NCBI GenBank assembly: GCA_963457665.1
Contig: OY735227.1
Span: 46,614,093 to 46,678,092, forward strand
Reading direction: 5' to 3'
DNA from: Thysanoteuthis rhombus
Lineage: Eukaryota; Mollusca; Cephalopoda; Oegopsida; Thysanoteuthidae
Length of the DNA stretch: 64,000 nucleotides
In this document: positions 12,201-23,800 of the stretch, in pieces
Layout: the number at the start of each line of letters is the position of its first letter
Position numbering within the stretch: position 1 is the first letter of the stretch
Notes under the pieces: generated by a model
Databases searched by the model: none
What the model was told of the DNA's origin: nothing
What the model saw: only the letters and a program-made list of their open reading frames with translations
Program-made: the position numbers and the translations under genes

Positions 12201-15200
12201 CAGAAACATATCTGTAGTCAGAAAACGCTCCCTGGATCCACCCCAAATTTGACCATCTCTTTCTTACCCCACTGACCACTCCTCCACAAAATTTCATTGA
12301 AATCCATTTGATACTTTCGGAGACACCATGTGGACAGATAAACTAACATGCGAACTAATACTACCAAAAACATATACCTCTTTTTAACTCTGTTGAAAGA
12401 TGTAAATCAAGAATTATACTTTTTAGAGCCTTTCTGTAATCATGAAATAAAATTTTATTGAAAAGGATTCTATCATAAAATGTTGAATATTCAAGATTCT
12501 TAACTTGAACAACAAGAAATTGTGTTACTGCATAAAGGATGAATTATGAAGATGGATAAATAATTTGTTTTGTTAGTTTTCAGTCTTCAAATCAGATGTG
12601 AATAATTACATTTTAGAATCTGAAATTGGTTTATCTTATGTTGACCCTTTTTTAAAAAGACCTGTTATACCTCTCGAATCCAGGAGAAAAGGCCCTAGAT
12701 TGTTACTTCATCCTGAAAAAAAAACATATATAAACCAACAAAAACTATTGATCTTATTGCTTAAAAAATCTTTTCTATTTCAATTTTCATACTTATTTTT
12801 TCAATGATGAGGTAAAAAGACAATCTTATTGATAATGACAATGATAAATCTTCCGTCTGATTGTACGGCTTTTTGATTTTAAGCTTAAAATGTGAAGTGA
12901 CTTTAAATGATTATATATTTATAAAATGTCAAGGTGCAGGTTTTTGTTTTTAAAAAAAATTTTTTAACGATATGAAGTGTTGTTGAATTATGAAATATAC
13001 TGCAGAAAAAACTGACTTAATTTGAAAATGAAAAACATATTGTCTCAATTTAAACATTTTGATCATTGTTTTTTGTTTTAATAAAAATTATGTACAACAT
13101 ATAATGGATTACTTTTCTTAGGATTTTTTTTACAATGATTAATAACATTTCATTCTGAAATAATTATTAAATAATACTAAAAATGTTGACCGACAGGTAC
13201 TTTGAAGGTAGGCTACAAGGGAGATAATTCTCTGAACCATTTTGTCAAGGGACCTCCCATTTTAGAATGAGAGTCTGGCATCAAATAAGCCTCAAGCTGC
13301 TTACAATGGGGTTCTTCAAACTTTTTTGATTGTGACCCAGTTGAATTTTATCTAATAACTTAATGACTCACTTACATATATCCTGTACAAAAGCATAGTA
13401 CTAGTCCTACCCTCATCTTACATAAACAGAAACATGATTTGTAATTTTCTTGCCAGTATGCATATTTGCATACATGAAATGACAAAATTATGACGTGTAG
13501 GCCAACCAAGTGTTGTGCATTTTGAAGCCAAGTGCTGTCCTCCATCCAATTGCATGTAATGAATTTATACAAATCTCCTGCATTGAAAAAAATATGCTTG
13601 TAAAATTCTATTTCCTCTCATTTGTAGACCTATCAAGTGTCCCGCACTTTGTGATTTACAGTTTCTAGAAGTGAAAATTTTTGCTCACCCCAACCCTGGT
13701 GGGGTAGGGGGAGGTGTCATTTTCTAAGAAATCTTCCGTCTGAAAATTTCTAAACCTTGGCAGGTCTGGACATGTTTAAAAGATGAATTATTGATGACAA
13801 AGGTATTGATTAGATTGTTATATAAACTCATGTTCCAAATCTACGAGTTATAAGTATTCTTTTCACTAAGTCTTTATGTATTCATTTATTGTGAATCTGT
13901 GACTTATTCAATAGGACCCTGTGAACCAGTACTTTGATCAACACTAACTTTCCACACAGGAAATAAAAAAAAAATTCAACTTATATTTGATTGTTTCAAT
14001 TTAGTCCATCTCAAAGATTCCCAGCAAAGGAGGATTGTACCTGCTACACTAACTAATAATGGGTATTACAAAAAAGAAAAAATAGCTAATAAATGGTATT
14101 CAAATTTAAATTCTTCAAATTCCTTCACACATAATGCAATATTAGGTACAATTAGGTTATAAGATACAATACTAATGACAATGATAAATAAAAAATACTA
14201 AAAAGAAAACCAAAAAAACCAGTAGGACAGACTAGATCATACTGTGGATATTACAAAAAAGAAAAAAAAGCTAATAATGGGTATTTTTGAATTTTGTTGG
14301 AACTGTTAAAATTACCCTCTTTTCAGTCCTGGATGAATGAATATTTGCATTTTCAATTCTTGACCACTAAAATATCTTTTATAATGATAAATTCTTGAGA
14401 TTTAGTGTCTTTTAGTGCCAGAACATATGAATTTAGCATCTTCCAGTGCTCGGGCAACCTCTGACAGCTTTAAATGTTGAAATAAAACATATTTATGTGG
14501 TTGAATGTCAAAATCAACATCTTTCAGTACTTTCAGAATTTAGCCTCTTTTATTGCCCTCAAGTTTAATTTGTGGGTTTTGGGATTAATAACCTTCTAGG
14601 TCTTGGACAAGGCTATATAACCTTTGGACAGGTCTGAGCACTCAGCCTCCTTCCCTGATAGAGGCTCATGGCTCATTTCTGCACTCAGGACTGCCCAGTT
14701 TTTCGAGTCACTGCCAAAGTGCTCTATTGTTAATTTTTCCTTATTCCAATTTTTTACTACTTCGGCCTTTTCTTTGAGTAAAGCTGCAAAAATCTGCCAA
14801 CTTGACTTCTATGGAACTCAACTAAAAAGCTACATAAGACCATTTGGAAGAAGAGGTTGAAATGTTTTGATTCCTTAGACTAACGTCACTAATTGAGTTT
14901 CTAGTTGACAAGGAAAACAAAATGTAACTTGATCTTTTTTCTTCTTTTTAGGCTTCTGTACTTTAAAATTATAAGCATTAGCTTTTGGTAGGGACTAACA
15001 AAAATGCCCCACAATCTTTTTTATAATGATTTGAGTTATTCTAATTACTTGGTGAAAGCAAGTAAACAAGATCGCTAATTTTTATCCTACACATCCGGCA
15101 GAACCAGATCTGTCATGTTGGTCACTTTCCTTTCAAAGACTTGACGGTGGATCTGATAGTCAATGATAAGCTTTTCAGAATAATGACAAATTGTGCAAGT

Positions 15201-17634
15201 AACCATGAAATGAATAAAGTTTTGAAATTTCATACTAGTGGTATATCAGAAGGATATTTTGATTAATGAGCTGTTTTGATGTGGAAATCCACTGAAGAAC
15301 CTTTACTGATGATATTAAATAACATTGATGAATAGATTGATGAACGAGTGGATATTCACTGGCAGATTATGATTATATGTTGCACACACAATTAAATGGG
15401 TCTGTTTAGTCTCCCACCTTATGTGCTATGGTTGTTCCTGATTCATAAGGGTGTCACTGATGGCTATCTAACTTCACTATAAAATGGGGAATTAGTCAGA
15501 GAGATAGAAAATCAAATTCAAAAAGCCAAGAATTAGCTTCCAGCTGTCTCATCTCCTGAAACACCCCCCAACATCTTCATGGAAAAGAAATCAAGGTCGG
15601 GCTGATCAAAGTCATCTTCTTGGCCACACTGACCTACTAGTGTCAGACATGGACTGACCAAAGCAGAGGTGAAAAAAAATCACCACTTCTAAGATGAGGT
15701 GTCTGAAATGAACAGCAAATGAGATGAAGAGAGACTTGATTAATAATGAAAAAATAAGGAAAATCATTGGAGCAATGTCTGGACATCTGAAAAGAATGGC
15801 AACTGACAAAACAGCGTTCAGAGCCTACAATGTCAGAAGTTTTAGTGTCCAGGTGAGAGGAAAACCTTGCAGGTGTTGTATAATGGGATTGTGTAAAAGA
15901 AATGCTCAAGTCTCATCGCCCATTTGTCACAGAGGCCACCCAATAAGTCGTTAATGTAGTCTCCACCTCTTCCATGGCACTTCACTGTATATGTGGAAGA
16001 TGAAATGAATTAATAAACTGATGGCAGTTTAAGCCATGGAGTGAGTTATTGATATTTAAACGAGAATTGTTCAGGCCTGTAAAGAGAATGAGTTTTGTGG
16101 GGTTATATGGAAATGTACTGTACTTTGTTATTGTGAGACCTGCAATATCCTGTGGTTTGGGAACTGTACAGCATGTGTCCAAACATTGTCTTGTAGCAAG
16201 ATTGGACCCTATCAAATGATTAATACTGGTTCCATTTTGCTTAAGTTAACATGTATTTCATTTAATTCAATTATTGGCAATGAGCCTCTGCATTGATGTT
16301 CTTACCAGGATCAAGGAAATTGTAATGGATACAACCGATTGCTGACCAATATCCTCTATTGGTGTCATTTTGGATTGGGGAAATGCTTGGCTGCCTTATC
16401 ACTGTTAATATATTTCATCTTCATCTCAAATCATGATTTGATCAAGAAATGGATCATTTTTGTTACGCAGATACAGTCTTTAGTTTTCATTGAGTTCAAA
16501 TGGAACCCGTTTATCTAATTTCTTCACTTTACCAAATTGCCTCAGATGGTCCGATGTTGTTGCAATGTCAACCTCCAGTATTTGACATTTCTCTGACACT
16601 TTGTCATGGGTTTTATTCAACCAATATCTTCAGTTGTTTATTTGATGATTCAGATACCTACATGCAAGAATTATAGCTTTCCATTATCTTCTTTGAAGTC
16701 TTGATGTCCATAAAAAAGTTATGCAGGTTTGTAAGGGATGGAAATATGAGTTCATAGTTCCTAAAATAAAATTCACTTCAAAAGTTTGTTGCAATCAATG
16801 CATTCACAATTTTGCTTCAGAGTTTAAAAATGCGTTTCTTTTGATTCTGTCTTCTAAACAGAAACTGTTAACCAGAACAGAGGCTACTTCATTTTTCAAA
16901 TGGTTTTGCCAGACGATCTATCTTCAAGATGCATGTGTACAGGCTGCACCTGAAAGCTGAATATTTCTACATTTACTCCTTATTACGTCTAGGAAAAAAG
17001 TTTTTTTTTTGTTTTTTGAAAATTCTTTCTCGAAATAAGTTTTTAGTGAGAAGTTCAATTTACAATGTAGGTTTATGCTAAATTGTTTTTTTCATTTGTG
17101 TCTGGCAGTGTTAAGACTTGACTTTTTAAAAATTTAGTCTCATTAGTGATCACTGCCCAACAAAAGGTGAGAGAAAGGAGTAATTTATTCATTGACCCCC
17201 CTTTTTTCCAATTTTCTAATTGACCACCCCAACATAGCATGCTACCAAATGATGACGGTTTTTCATTGAGTGACTAACCAGACTTATTTTTTTTTTGTTG
17301 TCTTGCAGAGGTAATCCATTGTACATCCACCCAAAGCGTAAGATTGCATTTGGCGGCTGTTTATTAGGGCAAGCCTTAAGTGCAGCAGTATGCAGTGTAC
17401 CTCAGGGTCTCTTTGTACATAGTCTTCATAATTTTTTTTTGAATGCAGGTAAGTCACACACTGATGCAATATTGGTAAACATGAGGTGCTACACAAAATT
17501 TGGGGGAATTACACATATACCTTGATTAGTGTGATGAATTTATTCCAAAATTTTCTGTACTCTTTTTTTCTTGCTTGGAAGACATTTTGCACCTCCCCTG
17601 AACGTTTGTGTAGCACCCTGATTGTATGCATGTG

Positions 17635-17698
<64 letters not shown>

Positions 17699-17860
17699 AT
17701 ATATACATGTATACACATTGTATAATATATATTTCAATAAGTCTGTAGCCGTATGATGAAAAAGCATCCGTTTAATACAAAAATATTTATACAATGAAAA
17801 TTTCAGATAAAAATTCAACTAATAACTAAACATCAAACTACAGACTTGTTGATCCACTTT

Positions 17861-17891
<31 letters not shown>

Positions 17892-20800
17892 TTATGCAGT
17901 TATCCTCTGCTATTAGTAGGTTTTCCCACCACGGTTTCGATAATTTGCAGTGTCTTGAATAGTTTAATGGGGATTTGGGGGGAGTTTGGCTGCATATTGC
18001 AAGAAAACTGCATCATAGAAAATATGCTGTGCAGTCCAAAAAATGTGTGGAAAGTTTAGGAAATCATAAATGCATCATGATATTTGTGTAATTAATTCAT
18101 TTATGTAGACAATGTAAACCTGGTTGAAAACTTCAACTTACTCAATGTTTACACTTGCAAACTGGTTTGATGAAAGGAATTTTAGACATTAAATTTTTTC
18201 CAATTCACTGCACTGTTAACAAATTAATTTTTTTAGAAGATGAAATATTATGAATCATTATTAACAATCATTTTCATTTTCATGCTAGCTTTTACCTTCA
18301 TCTTCAATATTTTTGTTTTTTATCACAACTTTTCTCAGACTGGATAAAATTTAAAAAAAAGTTACAAACATATTAAGGCAATGTAGCATGAAAAATATGT
18401 TAATAATCACTGCCCTGTATTTCCATGAAATTTATGGTTTTCTTCTATTAACTGTATGTTTTTTTTTATATTAGTATCTACCAGCACTTTTCAACAATCT
18501 TTTAAATTGTATAACAATAAATAAATATCTCCTTTGCAAGTTCAGTTTACATTATAGCTGCAATAAAATAGTATAAAGTTAGTCGTAAGGAGAAAAAAAA
18601 ATACTTTAGTGTACTCACACTGGATTTCTGAGCAAATTGAAGCCATTTCTATGTTTTTGACTTGAAAATATCGATTCCGCCATAATTGAAAATATGAAGT
18701 CTTGTTTTAAAATTTTTTTTACTGTATCCTTTACTGTATTCATACATTTATTTATAGATTTACAATTATGGTACAAGATTTTTAAATTTTGGGGACTGAA
18801 AAGGTTTTGGGGTGGGTGGGTGTCAGCAAAAATCATTTATGGATTTTTGTACTTATGGCTGTCTAGTGTCCCTAAAGCCTGCAAATAGCAAGGGATAACT
18901 CTGTGTATGTGTATGTGTGTGCGCGTGCGCATGTGTGTGTGTGTGTATTATTTTCATTTTTTCTTCAGATAACTTATTGTCCGGTGACAATTTCCATCTT
19001 TCAGGTATCAGTCTTATTTTTTTTGTCTGAATAAAATTTGATGTGTAGTGTTTATCATTTGTAAAATCATTTAGACATTAAGATTAGTGTTGTCGTCTTT
19101 CCATGGTTTCAATCATCACGTCATCTTTGAGGGAGTAAACTTTGGAAAAATAGAAAATAAGAATAAATCAAAAATTATACCTGAGGAAGGATGGAAAGCC
19201 CACCAGCCAAAACATGTTGATTGTAAAAAAGGTGAGGAAGCTCGTCTGAATTGTTTTGATAGTAAAATGAATCATCATACAAAAGCAAATAGATTCATTC
19301 TTGTCTTGAAATAAAAATCCATGAAGATTATTTAATTTCTCAATTCAAAAAAAATATCATTTGTCCTCTTAAATGGACCTGTTTACCCTATACCCCAATT
19401 TTATCTGAATTTTCAGCAGTGATTTTTCAACTTCTTCATCTCAATAGTTGAGGCATAAAATGTTTATACTCACACCCACTATATGACATGAGCAGATATT
19501 TAAACGGAACCACCTTTGCTCAGTCATGCCAGAATATTCAATCCTAATTGACTTAAATGAATATTTGATTTGAAATTTAAAATATTTTTTGAGACATTGT
19601 GGTAATTTAGTGTAAAATATCCTAAACATAAAATGGTAAACATTTTGTCTCAGAGATTCAAGTAGGCTGACTCTCAGTTGAGGGTTTTTTAATGAGATTT
19701 TCCCAAAATGTGTTTTATAAAGATCGTATATAACACAGTTCATAGAAGCATGGTTTGTGTTATGTGTGCGGGCGGATGGTAGACTCTAGATTATTGAATT
19801 AACTCCAAAATAAGTTGATTTTATCACAGTCCTCTCATAAAGCATTTTGCTATCCATATTATAACAAGAGATGCCTGTATTCCATTTAGTATTGTTCTTT
19901 GTTAGCCTGAAAAACTGGACTTAATCTCTACATGAAGCATATCATAAGTGAAAGCTTTGGTCTATTGAAATGAGAATTCACATAAATAATTTTTCAATCT
20001 TTTTTTTATTGATGAAGTGTTATTGCTTTCTTCTTGTGTGTAATTAATTCATTTTGTTCAAATCTGTTGCTCTCGAGTCATCAGTCGGGTCAACAATAAT
20101 ACAGTGAGAGGAATCAAAAAAGAATGTGGTGAGCTGGTTGCAACCCAACTTTGGAAGCTAACAGCTTATTCATTCATTATTCAGTATCAAGTGAGGTACC
20201 AGCAGAAGAGAAAGGAAGAGCTGTGTTGTTCCTTGGAGATTTTGCTGAGAATTTCAAGTTTTATGATGCCAGATGAAGTGCTAGGCTTCTACTGGAACAA
20301 ATTCTAGTGCACGCTAAGTCCAGTTGTTATGTAGCTGAAACTAGAGTTGCTAGATTTGTCCACGAAGGGAGATAATCCAAGCTTTATCTCGGGTTTGATA
20401 CCACTGTTTTGAGGCGGAACCGTTCAAGAGGCTGGTATTGAACCTCTCCCTCCAGACTTACTTAATTTAAATATACATATGTTAAAGTAATTCTTTGTGT
20501 AATTTTTTTTTCTTGCTTATTGTTAGTACTTATTTTTTTCAAATTTTATTTTCTTTACTTTTTGGCAGGTCGGGAAGGAAGTGTTGATTATCATGTGGAA
20601 AATGTTCGTGATGGAAATACTTATTGCAACCGTTTTGTCAAAGCCATGCAGAATGGTAAGAATGTAATCAATATGCAAGTGTCTTTCAAGAAAGAAGAAA
20701 TGGACCCATTTCAATTTCAATCGACGATGCCAAATTGCAAGGGACCTGAAGAACTTCAATCTGCTACAAAACTAATGGAAGCTAAATTAAGGTAGGCACC

Positions 20801-23800
20801 AGAATTTGATGGATCATTTTTCTTTAACTTTTAAGTTCATAAAAAAAAATTATCAAGAGAAATAACTTTTTATTTGAATTATCTCCATTTCATTATTCTG
20901 CATTTAGAAAATGATTTTCTTATTCAAATCACAAATGAGTTCCACTATTTTTAATTCTATTTATTGAAGAGTTCCACTGTCAGTTACTAGTGGTTATGAG
21001 TGGGCTGTGAATTTGAGAGTTGAAGCAGTCTACCTTTTCTGCATGGCAAACTGGTTTGATATTGACAATTTTCCTGTAGACTGATAACCGGAGGAGATTG
21101 GGAGGCTTGATCTTGACTGAACTGTTGGCGATAAGTCAACTATAAGTGACTTCTAAGTAGGTAATCAATTTCTGAGAGGGTTAACATGAAGATCCAAAGA
21201 AATTTTGCGATTGTCCCCTTGCAGCCCAATAGCACATGTTCCAAGGCCTAGCACTGGTCCAGTGGTGATTAGGGACCATTGTTATAAAGCATTTCTATTA
21301 CTGACCCTTTTTGGGTGTTTTGAAGGATGAACCCTAAAAGAAAAATATCTGTCAAGGGTTCGTGTCCTCATTCTAGGGTTATGGGGTAGTTGCTAATCCT
21401 TGGCAACTCCTTTGCCCATACTCAGTACTTCTTGCTGGGGTCAGTTTTTGTTCTTTTTCTTTCTATTTGCTCTAATCTTGAAATTTGATATTAGTTTATA
21501 TCAGTTACTGCATATTTAGCTCTGGCATTGGGAATCAAATTCAGTACCTTCACTCCTATTACATTAATTATACAAAGATGCAAAAAAAAGATTATTTAGT
21601 ATGAATTCTGGAAAGTTCAATTGACAACAGCCAAACCTTGAACCAATTTGTTTGTAATTTTTGACTCTGTGAATGTCTGTTTACTTCAAAACTATTTAAC
21701 TGACATTTTCAATTCCTGTCTTTTATTGGGGAGAAGAAATCATTCAGAATTCCCTAATGATCAAATTATTGAATGGATATTTTGAATTTTTTGCTTTGTT
21801 CCTCCAGTGAAGACATCAGTGAAGATCTGAAGAAAACCCTTCAAGAACGGCTTCCTATTGACCCAGTGGTGGAGTTCCGACCTGTGGACCCAGAAACAAT
21901 GTACAGAATAAAACCTTTGCCCCCCAAAAGACTTACATGGGTGAAGATTTCAGAAAAACTTGGTAAAAATTCTGCAAATAATTTTCTTTGTTTCTGTCTT
22001 TAGACATATTGAAAATTCATTGATCAATGGCATTTTGGGGCTTTTCATCTCTGAACAGGTGATGTCAAAGTGAAGTGTTTACTGATGGCATTCAGTCAAT
22101 TCATTGCTGGTGTATTTGTTAAGAGGACAGTTAATCTCAGATGAAGTTCAAAATATTCAAAATTGAAGAAGCCTGAAAGTCAGACCATGGATCTGCAGCT
22201 AGTTCAATGTCAGGGACCAAAAAGAGACTAGATCTAGTTACTCTCAGAGACGCAGTTAACTCACATTCTCTCCCTTGCACTTATGAACATTTATAGAAGG
22301 GGAGGAAACAAGAGGAGGTGGGACTATTTCGGTATGTCTGCCTGTCAGTCAGTGACGGTCATCAGTATTAGAGATACTTGTGCATCTAAAAATTGAAACC
22401 AAAGATCGATACATTAGATATTGAAATATAAAAGTTTGAATTAAAACACTGTCATATGACGGGTAATCAAAGGGGTATAACGAAAAGAATTCGTTATGCA
22501 TGGAATAAAATCTGAATTTTTATGTACATTTTGTAATAATGACGTTTTGTTTAATCAATCAAAGAGTTGTCTACAGAGGATAGTCTCTATCAATTTTTAA
22601 TTGCAAAATGAAAAGAACTATTAAAATAGGTAAATGATTTTAAAAATCTAATATTGCCTGAAATATTGGAATTTCTGACAACAAAATGACCAAACTTCAT
22701 TAAATTCGATAATTTTGTTGTCAAAAATTGTATAAACATCATGATTTTTGAAGAGAATCTGCTTTTTTTCTAGTTTTAAAACAACTATTTGGTGAATTAC
22801 AGCGATTTCCAATTTTATGCAAATAAAATTTGATGTGATCAACATTTACCGACTGATTGAATGTCTTGTCAAGAGAAACTGCCGGAGTGACACACTGATT
22901 ATATTCTGACTTTCTCTTCTTCAAGGCTGCTTTTGTGACATTTGTGTGAAGTCCAATGAAAAAACTAGAGAGAATTGTTTTAGCATTGGTTATTTATTAA
23001 GCCGAGTCTAACACAAGGCCACAAGTAATGATCAAACTCATTGCAGTAGTAATGGTAAGTGATGATAACTTGTTAAGCATCATTTCACAATCGGCATTAA
23101 ATCCTATTTATGCAAATGATATTTTAGTTGGTCAGTCTGCTGATTCCTGCTGTAGGGTGCCTGCCTTTGGAGTGATGGTTCACAAGCTAGTATATGAGAC
23201 TCTTATTAGTGTATTTAGTTCAATATTCACCAGGTGCTTCATGACTCCTCTTGTACCTGTTTGGTAAATAGTTTATTAATAGCTGTAGTATGTTTGATTG
23301 AACAAAAAGTGATTAGTACACCCTTTGACATTTAGCTGAGTTGAAAGATTTTTAAACTTGAGAACTTGGGTTTCCCAACCTGGTTTCATGCTTTAATGTC
23401 AACAATGAATAGTAATTCGTGTGCATAATATTTTCACATTTAGACATCTGAAACCTTCTTTCTTGGACATTGGTTGTCACTGCTTCAAGTTGAGCACAGA
23501 TCGACTGCCATGCACGTTATATTTGCCCCATATAAAGAATTGGACATTAAAATAGGTTACCTTTACCATTTACATGGTAATTGAATTGAGTGCTTTTTGT
23601 TGATAGGGGAAGAGATGTTTTTTTTGTTTTTTTCTTCTAGTTACGCAAGGATTTGCTGTTTTGCTTACTATCAAATAAAAATGTTGGTCTGTTTTGAATG
23701 AAATATTAGCATATTGCTGTCTATGGAAAGGGAAGTCTCCACTTACTCTCCACCCTAAAAGGCTTTCTGAAAATTGTAATTGAAGTCTTTGCTAAAGAAT

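Larger units (their letters stand above)
9241..17308 (+). other. ACOT8 intron 1
   Basis: 8.07 kb intron. It holds a foldback at 10815-11025, degenerate copies of a dispersed repeat at 11440-12370, a GGGAGATAA-type short repeat near 13212, a short direct repeat (14040-14085 and 14236-14285), and an R1 copy at its 3' end. No other exon was recognised. Confidence 0.85.
17449..20568 (+). other. ACOT8 intron 2
   Basis: 3.1 kb intron. It contains (TA)n at 17637-17694 and 17862-17882, a TG-rich run at 18900-18948, a Penelope-like signature near 19180, and a GGGAGATAA-type short repeat near 20367. Confidence 0.85.

Noticed and set aside
14320-14560. Short degenerate repeats around ATTTAG...TCTTTTAGTGCC
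   Set aside because: Four loose matches only; too diverged to call an array.
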